This document shows positions 53,568-62,426 of a stretch of 64,000 nucleotides of DNA, one piece after another (position 1 is the stretch's first letter; every line of letters starts with the position of its first letter). Source of the stretch: Paenibacillus macerans (GTDB lineage: Bacteria; Bacillota; Bacilli; Paenibacillales; Paenibacillaceae); contig NZ_JAMBOE010000007.1 of assembly GCF_023715465.1 (NCBI RefSeq), positions 242,319-306,318 on the forward strand, in the 5' to 3' direction. A program made the translations under genes and the position numbers. Below the pieces are notes generated by a model. That model was not told where the DNA came from. It saw only the letters and a program-made list of their open reading frames with translations, and searched no databases.

Positions 53568-55210
53568 TTTTTCAACTCCCGTAACAGGATATGATACACG
53601 CCTTCGATAACCTCTATGTCAACGACTTCAAACGGAAAATCCCGACCATACAACACTTCCAACTCACTCTGGTTGTATGCTCTAAGGTCAGCCCCTGCAA
53701 TAGCGCCTAAAATGTAGTAATGTACTTGCCCCTTAGGGTTATATAAGGCACCCGCAGCGGTCATAGACATGTATTGAGGATATTGTAACACAGCCCCCGG
53801 TTTAATGTCTTTCATTGCTTCGTTGGCGTCTAATTGAGACGCAAAAAATAGCGATCTGGTCAGGTCTCCCGTAAAGCGCGGTAGTTTGGGCAGCGCGTTG
53901 TCGAGTTGTTCGACCCATTTCATTTCGTTACTACTAAGCGGCTTGCCTTCCCGTAACTTTTCGTTCAGCACATACGATTCACCGCCAACATAGCGCGAAA
54001 CCGCAGCTTCTTCGGATTTTGTGAGTTTTGGTGGCACCGGAACATCTGGTTCGGCGGTTCCTGGGACATCAATATCTTCGAAATCCGGTTCCGGTACAGT
54101 CTTAACAGCAGGAGGCGTAACGGGTGCCGGTTCTGAAACCACTGGCGGCTTGTCAGCGTTCTTAGGAGCATGTTTGGCTTCCCATTCCTTATAGGTCATG
54201 TCAGCCGGTACGCTGTAAGTCTTGCCATCCTTCCCCCGCGCAGCGCGTTCGCCAGGATCCTGGTTCTTGGTTTCACCTTCGTCATCATCGAACACTGGAA
54301 TCGTAGTTGATCGGCAGTAGGCGTGTAATGGCGGATAGTTGGTTCCTGGCTTGGCTTCGCTAATTGAGATAACCTCGCCGTCCATGTGGCGGCATTTATC
54401 CGATGTCCTACTGTCCAAGGTCGCCACAAATTTATAGCTTTTAATCCCTTGTGACTTGTACCCGTCAAGCCGGGATTGACCGCTGAAATAGGCTGACTCG
54501 GTCAAAATAAGGCGCTCGGCAACACTCTTACTTACGCCCATACGGTCAGCAAATTCCGAAATCACCTTATCAGCAGCCTCGCCCCGTATCAGGTCCTGTG
54601 TCAATACCGTTTGCAGTTCAGATAGTAGTTTGTCCCTATCAGCCCAAATGCGAGCCGAGAAATTCCGACCATCCGGCGTCCATGGTTTAGCCAGCACCTT
54701 GTCGATTTGCTTTCCGTCCAATCTAGCAAACGGAATCCCCTCACCTGTGCCGCGCTGAACCTCGTAAATCCCCTTGTAGTAGCCATCCTTATAGATGTCG
54801 CCAAGCACTTCGGTTGTACCCTTCACACGCCTAGCTGAGAGTAGTTCGACTTCCTGGCGTATCTTGGTCTGCAACTCTTCCAATCTGGTAATGTGGACTT
54901 TGGCGCTGGCGTTTTCAAGTTCCTTCATCCAACGTTGATCAACGGCGTTTTCTCTCCCGGCCTTGATGTAGTCGTCTACGGTCCAGCGAAATTCCTTGAG
55001 TTCGTTGTTTTTCAGCAGTTTGCGCGCCTCCGCCATGCCGATGCCATTGTTTTCGGCTAAACGAGCGTACCACGATTCTGTTTCCCGCTTGATCCGGGCC
55101 ATGGCTTTGTCGTACTCGACGTTTTGGGCCTTAATGTAGTCCTCGCCTTTTTTTAACTCGGCCTCGTTGAGCGTCTCCATGCGTTTTGCCCAATATTCCT
55201 CCGACCTCAT
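53564..55210 (-). CDS. MuF (SPP1 gp7-like) head protein fused to an ADP-ribosyltransferase-like domain
   Basis: 548 residues. Residues 1-185 are helical (portal-binding). Residues 190-306 are the MuF domain with LDSRTSDKCRHMDGEVI and NYPPLHAYCRSTTIPVF. A Pro-rich linker (about 355-396) leads to residues 397-548, which look like a VIP2/C3-type ADP-ribosyltransferase: Arg452 in FTGDLTRSLFF, Ser482 in PQYMSMTAAG, and an E-x-E (Glu516, Glu518) in SELEVLYGRDF. MuF proteins ride in the capsid and can be injected, so this would be a toxin delivered with the DNA. Overlaps the portal gene by four bases. Confidence 0.82.
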   Translation of the reverse strand: MRSEEYWAKRMETLNEAELKKGEDYIKAQNVEYDKAMARIKRETESWYARLAENNGIGMAEARKLLKNNELKEFRWTVDDYIKAGRENAVDQRWMKELENASAKVHITRLEELQTKIRQEVELLSARRVKGTTEVLGDIYKDGYYKGIYEVQRGTGEGIPFARLDGKQIDKVLAKPWTPDGRNFSARIWADRDKLLSELQTVLTQDLIRGEAADKVISEFADRMGVSKSVAERLILTESAYFSGQSRLDGYKSQGIKSYKFVATLDSRTSDKCRHMDGEVISISEAKPGTNYPPLHAYCRSTTIPVFDDDEGETKNQDPGERAARGKDGKTYSVPADMTYKEWEAKHAPKNADKPPVVSEPAPVTPPAVKTVPEPDFEDIDVPGTAEPDVPVPPKLTKSEEAAVSRYVGGESYVLNEKLREGKPLSSNEMKWVEQLDNALPKLPRFTGDLTRSLFFASQLDANEAMKDIKPGAVLQYPQYMSMTAAGALYNPKGQVHYYILGAIAGADLRAYNQSELEVLYGRDFPFEVVDIEVIEGVYHILLRELKK

Positions 55211-56652
55211 GACGGCTCACCATTTGGCGTTTCCTCTTGGTTCAAGTTGTTGTATGGGTCTGTTTTTTCAAGTTCACCCACCTTCTCTTTTTCAATTTTC
55301 TTCATTTCTTCCTTGGTGTTTGTTGGCCAAGGATGATTCGCAACAATCGTTTCATTGGATATAATACCTACGCTATCTTTTGCGTTTTTGACTGCTTCGG
55401 TTTCGTTGATGATGATGTCCCGGTTAAATATAAATGTAACTTTTTCGTTTGAGTAATCAACTTTTTTTGTGTTAAGAAGATGCTTATTAATAAACCATAA
55501 CAGCCGTTGTAAACTCGCTTGAAACTGTGATTCTATCGCGTTTGCGTCCATATCCAAATCGGAATATAGAAACCTTAGCGCGATTCCTGACGGGCTGTTC
55601 CCAAGGCTTGCGGACTGCGTATCCACGCCACGCCCAAATTCATATATGTCCTTTCTTGTTTGCTCCATGTGCTTGGCATAGCCCTCGTTGTTCATTGCCA
55701 TGGATATTGTCTTGACATCGCCGCCTTCTCTGGTAAACGCAACACGGTAAGTAGCTATGTTCTTTCGAAACTCCCCCGCTTGTGTTCCGCCAAAATTATT
55801 GACAACGTAAATACCGTTGGGCAAATCTTCAAGATTGCTAGAGTTGTCCGACTTTTGGTTGTCATAGTCGTCTACCAAGCGCTTGATGATATCGATCAAA
55901 GGTTGCTCGTAGTTGTTGTATTTAAACCATTGGAACGGTATCTTTTCCCAATTAAACTGTAATTGCTCGCCGTCTGGTAGACCTTCAAGGGTCAGTATGT
56001 TCTTTTCTTCAACAAATTTCAAAGCGCCGCCATCGGACTCGTAAAACCGAACCCCGTCTTTGTGCCAAAACTCCACACACTTAACCGTTTGTTTAGTCCT
56101 AACCACATATTCAACACGCTCATAAACACGAATAAAGGCGGCTAACTCGGTATGTGCAGCATCTTTCCAGATTGGTATGGCCTCGATAGATGGGATGTGT
56201 TGAAATGATAGTTTGCTATCGTCGTCATAGTAGACTTGCATCCATGAAATACCGGCATTAATAGCCGTCGTCCCCTGATGCTTCAATTGTTCCTTGAATG
56301 CCATGTCAAAAATCTCGTCAAGTTCTTTTTGGTATTCCACATTATCGGTTTCTACCATAAATGGCCGGGCGAGTAGATAATCCGTTTTCTGATCGACCAA
56401 TTTTCGAACAAAACCATGAGGGATACGGTTATCAGCAACGTGTTTCGCTTTAACCTCCCGTCCGTCTTCGTCGATAGTCTTCTTCTCCCTCTTTAACACG
56501 TCATTGTGTACGAGATAATATTCCTCGCCGACCTCCATTAGCTCACGCCGTTTGTCGGATTCCCAATCACTAACTTCCACTTGCACAATCTCGTCGATTG
56601 TCATTGGAGCGTTGGCATCTAAGTTTTCAAGTATTTCGACTAATGTACTCAT
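55207..56652 (-). CDS. Portal protein (SPP1 gp6-like)
   Basis: 481 residues. MTIDEIVQVEVSDWESDKRR, HGFVRKLVDQKTDYLLARPF, PLIDIIKRLVDDYDNQKSDN and LGNSPSGIALRFLYSDLDMD. These are the clip/wing and stem parts of SPP1-type portals. The gene overlaps TerL and MuF by four bases on each side. Confidence 0.92.
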   Translation of the reverse strand: MSTLVEILENLDANAPMTIDEIVQVEVSDWESDKRRELMEVGEEYYLVHNDVLKREKKTIDEDGREVKAKHVADNRIPHGFVRKLVDQKTDYLLARPFMVETDNVEYQKELDEIFDMAFKEQLKHQGTTAINAGISWMQVYYDDDSKLSFQHIPSIEAIPIWKDAAHTELAAFIRVYERVEYVVRTKQTVKCVEFWHKDGVRFYESDGGALKFVEEKNILTLEGLPDGEQLQFNWEKIPFQWFKYNNYEQPLIDIIKRLVDDYDNQKSDNSSNLEDLPNGIYVVNNFGGTQAGEFRKNIATYRVAFTREGGDVKTISMAMNNEGYAKHMEQTRKDIYEFGRGVDTQSASLGNSPSGIALRFLYSDLDMDANAIESQFQASLQRLLWFINKHLLNTKKVDYSNEKVTFIFNRDIIINETEAVKNAKDSVGIISNETIVANHPWPTNTKEEMKKIEKEKVGELEKTDPYNNLNQEETPNGEPS

Positions 56653-57920
56653 TTCCCACCTCCAGGGAAGTAAACCCCGCTTTGTCTCATGTCATTTTCA
56701 AGGGCATACCTGCATTGATCTATGGTGTGATTGTCTTTGTCTTCAAGTTTCGCTTTCGGGTTTCCGTCACTGTCTGTCTGGTAGTCAATATTTTCAAACT
56801 CGCGGGCCGTATTAGGCGTTCGTTGTGAATCGATCACGATTTCTTCCAGATCGTCAAGCCATTTTTCGCCGTACTCCACTGATCCCGGCCCTTTCTTTGC
56901 TCCCCAAACATTCAAGCCATGTTCTCGCATTTCGTCGATGGATTTAGGTTCGGCACTATCGGCAAGTGTCTGCACATCGTGATAGCCTCTCTTTTTAATC
57001 CATTCCGCAGCCTCCCGGTTGCTGATCTTAACGCCATACAATTCATCTAGCGCATAGAGTCGGCGGCGCGTCTTGTCATAGTGCCAACGCCCAAAAGAAA
57101 AAGGATCGACTCCATAACCCCAGTCAATCCCTTGCCGTATATTGTCAAATGATTTAATTTCGTCGTCCGTGATCCGTCTGAATGTCAAGTTGTCGAACGG
57201 CACAACACCACTCCCTATAGCTTTTCCGAGGTATTCCCATTCGTACTTTAAGGGGCGTTGGCGCTTCACCTCTTCCGCCTCTTCAACAAACGCCTTGGAG
57301 ATATATGGATTCTCCAGATATGTCGAATGGTGAATGTATGTGTTTTCCGGTATAAACTGCGATTCATACTTTTTGTTAACCCAATTCTGTTTGCGCTTTG
57401 GTGGGTTATAAGAGTAGTAAAACGCATAAAAAAGACCATCTGGTAACTCCGCACGTAATACAGAGTTTTCAATGGTCGTAACTTCATCTTCGGTTTTAAA
57501 TTCGGCCAATTCCTCAATCCACATAAAAGCGATTGGGAATTTGCTCACCTTGATTGACTTGATTTTCATCGGATCATCCGCACCACGAAAGATGATCTTG
57601 TTCCCTCGCGGTACGTATATGAGTTGCAGCGGTGATTTCATTACTTTCCAGTATGCCGACACTCCCAAGCGGTCAATCGCTTCCTTCAGTTCTTCGAACA
57701 CACTCTCTTCAAGCGTTCTCGCGACTTTGCGGATGCATATCGTTGTGACTGGATATTTCATCATATCTTTAATGACTTTCATGGCAATGTGCGACGATTT
57801 CGCCGATCCACGCCCACCCTTGCATACATGCCGCAAGAATTTGTGTGAATTGGATGCTCTCCAAAACTCTTGAAACTTAGGCGTGACCTTTTCGGATAGT
57901 TTAATCTGTGTCGCTGCCAT
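56649..57920 (-). CDS. Terminase large subunit (PBSX family)
   Basis: About 423 residues from the ATG at 57920. Walker A GGRGSAKS at 35-42, Walker B with catalytic acid in FPIAFMWIEEL, and the nuclease part from about 240 with QGIDWGYGVDPFSFGRWHYD and LADSAEPKSIDEMREHGLNV. It pumps DNA into the head. Overlaps TerS by 20 bases. Confidence 0.93.
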   Translation of the reverse strand: MAATQIKLSEKVTPKFQEFWRASNSHKFLRHVCKGGRGSAKSSHIAMKVIKDMMKYPVTTICIRKVARTLEESVFEELKEAIDRLGVSAYWKVMKSPLQLIYVPRGNKIIFRGADDPMKIKSIKVSKFPIAFMWIEELAEFKTEDEVTTIENSVLRAELPDGLFYAFYYSYNPPKRKQNWVNKKYESQFIPENTYIHHSTYLENPYISKAFVEEAEEVKRQRPLKYEWEYLGKAIGSGVVPFDNLTFRRITDDEIKSFDNIRQGIDWGYGVDPFSFGRWHYDKTRRRLYALDELYGVKISNREAAEWIKKRGYHDVQTLADSAEPKSIDEMREHGLNVWGAKKGPGSVEYGEKWLDDLEEIVIDSQRTPNTAREFENIDYQTDSDGNPKAKLEDKDNHTIDQCRYALENDMRQSGVYFPGGGK

Positions 57921-58356
57921 CCGGTTCACCGCCTATGTCGTCAATGATCTGTACGCCCACCGCGCCATCAATCTGTTGTTTGTCAGTCCACATAGCATAA
58001 CGTTTCCCTAGCAGTTCGGCTGCTTTAATTCTGTCTTTCCCGTCCAGTTCCTTTTTGACAAGAGTTTGCTCCCCCATGCCCAATCCTAGCGGAAATTGTT
58101 CTTTGATTTGCCCACGCATGACATCCGTTAGAAATTCTAGCACTTCATCCTGCTTCGCAATGCGCTCACTGTCCTTTTGGGCAATCATAGCATCGATGTA
58201 ATTTTTAACGTTAGCATTTGTTAGCAGTCTGCTTGCATTTACTTTTGCTACTTCTCTGCTTTTGACTTTATAACCAGCCTTTATATAAGCTTCCGTGCCG
58301 TCTCCCAATTCAATATAGAAGTCAGCAAACCTTTTTTGTTTCTCCGGCAAATTCAT
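57901..58356 (-). CDS. Terminase small subunit
   Basis: 151 residues. MNLPEKQKRFADFYIELGDG, TEAYIKAGYKVKSREVAKVN and ASRLLTNANVKNYIDAMIAQ: the HTH of the Terminase_2 family. It picks the packaging site. Start of the packaging module. Confidence 0.9.
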   Translation of the reverse strand: MNLPEKQKRFADFYIELGDGTEAYIKAGYKVKSREVAKVNASRLLTNANVKNYIDAMIAQKDSERIAKQDEVLEFLTDVMRGQIKEQFPLGLGMGEQTLVKKELDGKDRIKAAELLGKRYAMWTDKQQIDGAVGVQIIDDIGGEPDGSDTD

Positions 58357-58395
58357 TTCATATCACCCACCTTCTTCCTTCAACCGTTCTCGACA

Positions 58396-58557
58396 TCACC
58401 GTATACACACCGCAATAAAGATTACTATCAACAAATGATAAATAGCTTGTTCATACTCTCTGCGCAGATAGTGTCTACTAGCTTTATACCCTACACACGC
58501 ACCACCAAAAGCCATTAACAGTTTAATTATCAGTGCCGTCCAATCTAGCAAATTCAC
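58396..58557 (-). CDS. Small membrane protein, 53 residues
   Basis: GTG start with GAGGTGAG upstream. MNLLDWTALIIKLLMAFGGA, a KASRHYLRREYEQA loop, IYHLLIVIFIAVCIR. Two membrane helices. Between the metallophosphoesterase and TerS. Not recognised. Confidence 0.55.
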   Translation of the reverse strand: MNLLDWTALIIKLLMAFGGACVGYKASRHYLRREYEQAIYHLLIVIFIAVCIR

Positions 58558-58568
58558 AACATCTCACC

Positions 58569-59753
58569 TCACACATAATGAATTCTTAATACCTTATCTT
58601 CTGTGTACTCAAATACCTCAAAGCGTTTATGTGCTGTTGTATATCCGTAATCATCGTGCCATTGATCCGTTTCATTTCCCGTCGGCATTCTTCGTATTAC
58701 AACCCCACCTTTATCAATCACTTTTTCATGGTGTTCGTGTCCGGTGAATATCTCTCTTGTCTTAGCCCTTGACCACTCTAGCGGAAACTCTGTTGAGAAG
58801 TTCTCAGGCAAGTTCTCCACCTTCTTTTTGTCGCCATGATTTATTCCAACAAAGTTTTGGCCCAACATGTGCGCCTTCCGTTCTTTGAACCTCGTATCAA
58901 ATTGTATTTGGGGGTACCTTGCTTGCAGGCACTTCACAAAGGCCCAACTCATTGCTTCATCGTGATTGCCTTTCGAATACATAACCGTAACCGCTTTACA
59001 CTTCTTTATCGCTGCATTGATAATAGGTATATAAAAAAGCGCGGCATCTTCCCACGCTTGTTCCATGTTTACCTTTTCGATTTCTCGACCGCTCGATGTC
59101 CTGCCCCTGAAATCATCGTTGTGTAAAAGGTCTTGACCTATAATCAACAAAACCTCTTTGTATCCATTTTCAATTAGTGTTACAATATCTCGCTGCGTTT
59201 CTTTGTAGTAGTCATAACTACTTATCCCGAAATGCATATCGAACAATGGTACATTGAGATATTTTTCAGAATGCTTGTATTCAGATTTTATATTAACGCT
59301 CGGGATCTTCTCCATCTTTGCAATGATCGAATCCCAATCAACGTTTAATTCCTTCGGCTTAACGGTTATCTGACTGGCAAATAGCGTTACCGTTCCGTCT
59401 TTCTTGTTGTGCTGGTTCCATTCGCTCCATTTAGCCGATGTCAATTCCCAGGCGTTTGGATCGTAACCATGAGCATTAAGCAGATAATTTACATCCTTTG
59501 ATTGCTCCTTTGACATATTTATAAGTCTGTCTGATCTATGCGAGCCGTTTGGTAGTATTTCTAACGATTCTTTATATCCGGTAGGCGCTTCTGCCGCCTT
59601 CCTCGCTCGTTTCAGCCTCTTCCGAACGGCTTCCGATGTTATTTTAACGCCAAATTCGTTCGTTAGCTTCGCGGCGATCTCGGCGTATGTACCCGTGCCC
59701 CTCAATTCATCCAGGCGTTTGTCTTCTTCTGGTGTCCATATATGTTTCTGCAT
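58569..59753 (-). CDS. Phage metallophosphoesterase with N-terminal SANT/HTH-like part
   Basis: 394 residues from the ATG at 59753 (AAGGGGG upstream). Residues 1-60 read HIWTPEEDKRLDELRGTGTY, EIAAKLTNEF, AVRKRLKRARK, a Myb/SANT-type DNA-binding part. From about 165 the calcineurin-like motifs come in order: PLFDMHFG, IIGQDLLHNDDF, YSKGNHDEAMS, INHGDKK, FTGHEHHEKV. Probably a DNA or nucleotide phosphatase/nuclease of phage replication or packaging. Confidence 0.85.
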   Translation of the reverse strand: MQKHIWTPEEDKRLDELRGTGTYAEIAAKLTNEFGVKITSEAVRKRLKRARKAAEAPTGYKESLEILPNGSHRSDRLINMSKEQSKDVNYLLNAHGYDPNAWELTSAKWSEWNQHNKKDGTVTLFASQITVKPKELNVDWDSIIAKMEKIPSVNIKSEYKHSEKYLNVPLFDMHFGISSYDYYKETQRDIVTLIENGYKEVLLIIGQDLLHNDDFRGRTSSGREIEKVNMEQAWEDAALFYIPIINAAIKKCKAVTVMYSKGNHDEAMSWAFVKCLQARYPQIQFDTRFKERKAHMLGQNFVGINHGDKKKVENLPENFSTEFPLEWSRAKTREIFTGHEHHEKVIDKGGVVIRRMPTGNETDQWHDDYGYTTAHKRFEVFEYTEDKVLRIHYV

Positions 59754-59789
59754 CTTAGCACCCCCTTTTTCAAAAAGTAAAAGCAAAAA

Positions 59790-60053
59790 TCAACAATCCA
59801 TTGATTGCGCTTTAGTAATTATGATTTCAGTTTCAAAGGGAAGAGGTTTACACATCCCCAAACATGGCCCCAACCGTTCAATCAGGTCGTGCATTTGAAA
59901 GGATGTGTACCCATGTTCGTCAATATTAGGTTCATAATCGGGCAATCCCACACCGAAGGTTTCGTAAAATTCTTTGTATTGTTCCTTTAATACTTTAATC
60001 CCGTGTTCGGTTAACTTAACTTTTACAATGTCGTTAATGTTCACCTTGTACAT
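59790..60053 (-). CDS. Small phage protein, 87 residues
   Basis: ATG at 60053 after AAAGGCGG. MYKVNINDIVKVKLTEHGIK then EYETF-like helix and PNIDEHGYTSFQMHDLIERL, LPFETEIIITKA. Found in many Firmicutes phages in early clusters; function unknown. Confidence 0.65.
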   Translation of the reverse strand: MYKVNINDIVKVKLTEHGIKVLKEQYKEFYETFGVGLPDYEPNIDEHGYTSFQMHDLIERLGPCLGMCKPLPFETEIIITKAQSMDC

Positions 60054-60090
60054 TTTATTACCGCCTTTGTATAAAATAAAAAAAATCCGC

Positions 60091-60279
60091 CTATTGGCGA
60101 CCACGGATAAAATTCATAAATCTCACATATAATTTCTGCCTTTTGATCGATAGTTCTCTTTCAAACTCGCCGTATTCAATAAGGTATAAAGCAAATTCCT
60201 TGAACTTTTCCCCTGTAATAATTGTGTCGTCTTTCACTTCTGAAATCGCTTCTCGTAAAACGTTAAATCCATCCACTCT
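60091..60279 (-). CDS. Small phage protein, 62 residues
   Basis: GTG at 60279 with GGGAGG 7 bases upstream. VDGFNVLREAISEVKDDTII then TGEKFKEFALYLIEYGEFER and a basic end. Helical. Not recognised. Confidence 0.5.
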   Translation of the reverse strand, partial: RVDGFNVLREAISEVKDDTIITGEKFKEFALYLIEYGEFERELSIKRQKLYVRFMNFIRGRQ

Positions 60280-60321
60280 TATTCCTCCCGTCATTTTTCA
60301 TTGGTTTTATCATAAGCTGCT

Positions 60322-60453
60322 TTATTGGCGACTGAATTTCATTTTTATATAACTCCACGTCCCAATTACAAAAAATCCAATGACAACCACAGGAATAAAC
60401 CAAAGCTTATGATACCAAGGCATTTGATTAAGTAACGCATGTTCTAATCCCAT
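60322..60453 (-). CDS. Small membrane protein, 43 residues
   Basis: MGLEHALLNQMPWYHKLWFI, then PVVVIGFFVIGTWSYIKMKF. GGAGTTGATG upstream. One membrane helix. Unknown phage protein. Confidence 0.5.
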   Translation of the reverse strand: MGLEHALLNQMPWYHKLWFIPVVVIGFFVIGTWSYIKMKFSRQ

Positions 60454-60470
60454 AAGCATCAACTCCTATA

Positions 60471-60665
60471 TTAGCGACTGCGCTTGTCTATTTTCTCTAA
60501 ATACTCACATTCCCTCATAACATCTTCCACCACTTCCCTGCGGCAGTCTTCTACGTATCGTTCTATAATTTCTTCTGGGGTTGCATTGCGCATTATATAC
60601 CCTTCACAAACTGTGGAGTAAACTTTGTACTTACCGTTTTTATCCCTGCTTATTTGCCTAGCCAC
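60471..60665 (-). CDS. Small phage protein, 64 residues
   Basis: GTG at 60665 with AAAGGAG 8 bases upstream. VARQISRDKNGKYKVYSTVC then EGYIMRNATPEEIIERYVED and a helical charged end. Not recognised. Confidence 0.5.
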   Translation of the reverse strand: MARQISRDKNGKYKVYSTVCEGYIMRNATPEEIIERYVEDCRREVVEDVMRECEYLEKIDKRSR

Positions 60666-60748
60666 GGAATCAACTCCTTTAGTTATGTACACCGCTTTAT
60701 TAAGGCACAGGAACGGAGTAATCGAAAATGAGGTATAAGCAATATAAA

Positions 60749-60773
60749 AGCGCTCATTTAACCGTGAGCGCAG
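60749..60773 (-). terminator. Terminator after the sigma-like gene
   Basis: On the minus strand GCGCTCA, loop CGGTTAAA, TGAGCGC then TTTTAT. Between this and 60883 the palindrome CCACAA CATA TTGTGG (60803-60818) could be an operator or part of a late promoter; nothing coding is seen. Confidence 0.6.
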
Positions 60774-60883
60774 CGGTATACAATTTGTTCGACCACCGCC
60801 ACAATATGTTGTGGTTCAAGCGATCGATTTCTAAGGGATTGCGTATTGTCCCCCTACCCTTAGGTGGCAAGCGACAACCAATT

Positions 60884-61438
60884 TTAGCCGATTTGTAAAA
60901 AGAGGTTGCTTTTTAAACTCTCATTGATTTTTCTTTCAGCTTTTTGGATGTGCTTGTTCACAGCTTGTTGCGAAATGTATAACATGCTTGCTATTTGACG
61001 TTCCGAGAAGCATTGTCCATATTTCAGTACGTAACATTCGCGTTCCCGCTCGTTTAATGCGTGCATAGCTTCGTCGATCATGAAGCGCTCACTGTCTGAA
61101 ATTGTTGTCGGGCTACCGTGGGCCGCAGGATTGGCATATGACTGCATCTTTAACGGGTCCATTAATACCTCTCGCTGCTGCCTAGAACGTCTGTGTATGC
61201 CTCTGCGCGGTCCTGGTGCATGTCCCCGGCTTAACCACGTTACAACGTAAAGGACGTTGCTTATGAAACTGTTTATGGCGTCGCAGTATTCCTGAGCTTC
61301 GTCTAGGTTGGCTTTGTTGTCGTTTGTGGGCTTGGCCTCAAGTATGTCTCGTAGATCGTTGCGTCTTTGGTCTGCCCCTATTTTTACTTTTTGGAGCGCG
61401 TATAATGTCTCCCGGTAACTCTTGAGCAGATCGTTCAT
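60884..61438 (-). CDS. Sigma-70-like positive control factor (Xpf-like)
   Basis: 184 residues. The N-terminal half is a coiled helix (LLKSYRETLYALQKVKIGAD) that replaces regions 1-3. Residues 125-180 are a region 4 HTH: AMHALNERERECYVLKYGQC, FSERQIASMLYISQQAVNKH and IQKAER. In PBSX the like-placed Xpf switches on late genes. The late operon with TerS lies downstream. It is flanked by a terminator. Confidence 0.8.
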   Translation of the reverse strand: MNDLLKSYRETLYALQKVKIGADQRRNDLRDILEAKPTNDNKANLDEAQEYCDAINSFISNVLYVVTWLSRGHAPGPRRGIHRRSRQQREVLMDPLKMQSYANPAAHGSPTTISDSERFMIDEAMHALNERERECYVLKYGQCFSERQIASMLYISQQAVNKHIQKAERKINESLKSNLFLQIG

Positions 61439-61448
61439 AGTTATCACC

Positions 61449-61655
61449 TCACACTAATGGAGTTATTGATACAATCATTGCTGAATCGCCGTGGTCTAAA
61501 TGCGTTAAATACTCAAGTGTCTCAACTTGCTTTGGTGTGAATCCCCCTTTTTTGATCCTCCAAACATCATTCCGCCTTTCGATGCCCGTGTTAGTTGCGT
61601 AAACTGCACTAACAACCACGCTTCTTCGTATGTGTCTATTAACTCCGTATCTCAA
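61449..61655 (-). CDS. Small phage protein, 68 residues
   Basis: MRYGVNRHIRRSVVVSAVYA, RRNDVWRIKKGGFTPKQVET and LEYLTHLDHGDSAMIVSITP. The ribosome site (GGGGGT) is rather far upstream, so the start is not sure. Not recognised. Confidence 0.45.
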   Translation of the reverse strand: MRYGVNRHIRRSVVVSAVYATNTGIERRNDVWRIKKGGFTPKQVETLEYLTHLDHGDSAMIVSITPLV

Positions 61656-61669
61656 ACTTTAACCCCCTT

Positions 61670-61867
61670 CTACACAAATTCAAACAAATCCGCCTGTCCT
61701 TCCGCCGTGTACTCACTCCTATCTACTATTAAACCCTCGTCTAACCACCTTCTCGGCGCTTCCTGGGCGTAGTGAGGCCAAACCATCTCCCCCGCTCGAT
61801 GACGCTTTGGATCGGCGTCCTGTGCCTTTTGGGTCCACACCCAGTACGTTTGTGCCTTTACTGTCAT
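61670..61867 (-). CDS. Small phage protein, 65 residues
   Basis: GGGGAGG lies 11 bases before the ATG. MTVKAQTYWVWTQKAQDADP, KRHRAGEMVWPHYAQEAPRR and WLDEGLIVDRSEYTAEGQAD. Start overlaps the stop of the gene before it (ATGA). Not recognised. Confidence 0.6.
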   Translation of the reverse strand: MTVKAQTYWVWTQKAQDADPKRHRAGEMVWPHYAQEAPRRWLDEGLIVDRSEYTAEGQADLFEFV

Positions 61868-62010
61868 GCGCTCCTATCCTCCCCATATACTTTGTCTAGA
61901 ATTTGCTTTGCCTTATATGCCGTTACCCATGCCGCCGATCCTTTGCGTTTTACTAAACCTTCGCGTTCAAGCTTTTCTAATTCTTGTTTCATGAGTTGTT
62001 CTGGTGACAT
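61864..62010 (-). CDS. Small phage protein, 48 residues
   Basis: GGGAGGG lies 6 bases before the ATG. MSPEQLMKQELEKLEREGLV, KRKGSAAWVTAYKAKQILDK, VYGEDRSA. Short helical, in the style of a winged-helix fragment. Coupled to the next gene by ATGA. Confidence 0.55.
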   Translation of the reverse strand: MSPEQLMKQELEKLEREGLVKRKGSAAWVTAYKAKQILDKVYGEDRSA

Positions 62011-62040
62011 GGTATCCCTCCCATGGTGGTTTTAGTATGC

Positions 62041-62085
62041 GGCCCCCGGCTTCGCCTAAGCGTATTCGGTCGTTTCGGGGGCCTT
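62041..62085. repeat. GC-rich stem between early genes
   Basis: GGCCCCCGGCTTCGCC and GGGGGCC can pair over about 30 bases, but there is no T-run on either strand. A structured leader or processing site is possible. Confidence 0.35.
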
Positions 62086-62097
62086 CGGCCTATTCTT

Positions 62098-62289
62098 CTA
62101 CTTACTCTCAAAAACAATGATTTGAAATTGTCCAAACTCTATGTTGTACTGAAATTCACCATCAGTTTCATAGGCATTCCCGTCCAAGTAGATTTCCGGC
62201 TTCATTTCTACAATGACTTTGAATTCCTCTGCCGTCATTTCTCTTGTATATTCAAGTCCTTTTTCTGGATTTAAAAAAGATACTTTCAT
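62098..62289 (-). CDS. Small phage protein, 63 residues
   Basis: AAAGGAGAGG lies before the ATG. MKVSFLNPEKGLEYTREMTA, EEFKVIVEMKPEIYLDGNAY and FQYNIEFGQFQIIVFESK. Beta-rich. Unknown. Confidence 0.6.
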   Translation of the reverse strand: MKVSFLNPEKGLEYTREMTAEEFKVIVEMKPEIYLDGNAYETDGEFQYNIEFGQFQIIVFESK

Positions 62290-62324
62290 TTGTTATCCTC
62301 TCCTTTTGGTTTATATGGCCTAAC

Positions 62325-62426
62325 CTACCGCAAATAAAACAGCAGTGCTTTTATCGCCCACCCTACTATTAAGCCTCCGTAGAGAGCGAGACCGAGCTTA
62401 ATTACACGTTCATGGAGTAGTTTCAT
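62325..62426 (-). CDS. Tiny membrane protein, 33 residues
   Basis: MKLLHERVIKLGLALYGGLI then VGWAIKALLFYLR. GAGGGAGAG lies before the ATG, which overlaps the previous stop by four bases. One membrane helix. Unknown. Confidence 0.5.
   Translation of the reverse strand: MKLLHERVIKLGLALYGGLIVGWAIKALLFYLR

Noticed and set aside
60772..60883. Another structured RNA after the sigma-like gene
   Set aside because: Only one 6-bp-arm palindrome and no terminator T-run in the right place; not enough to call.
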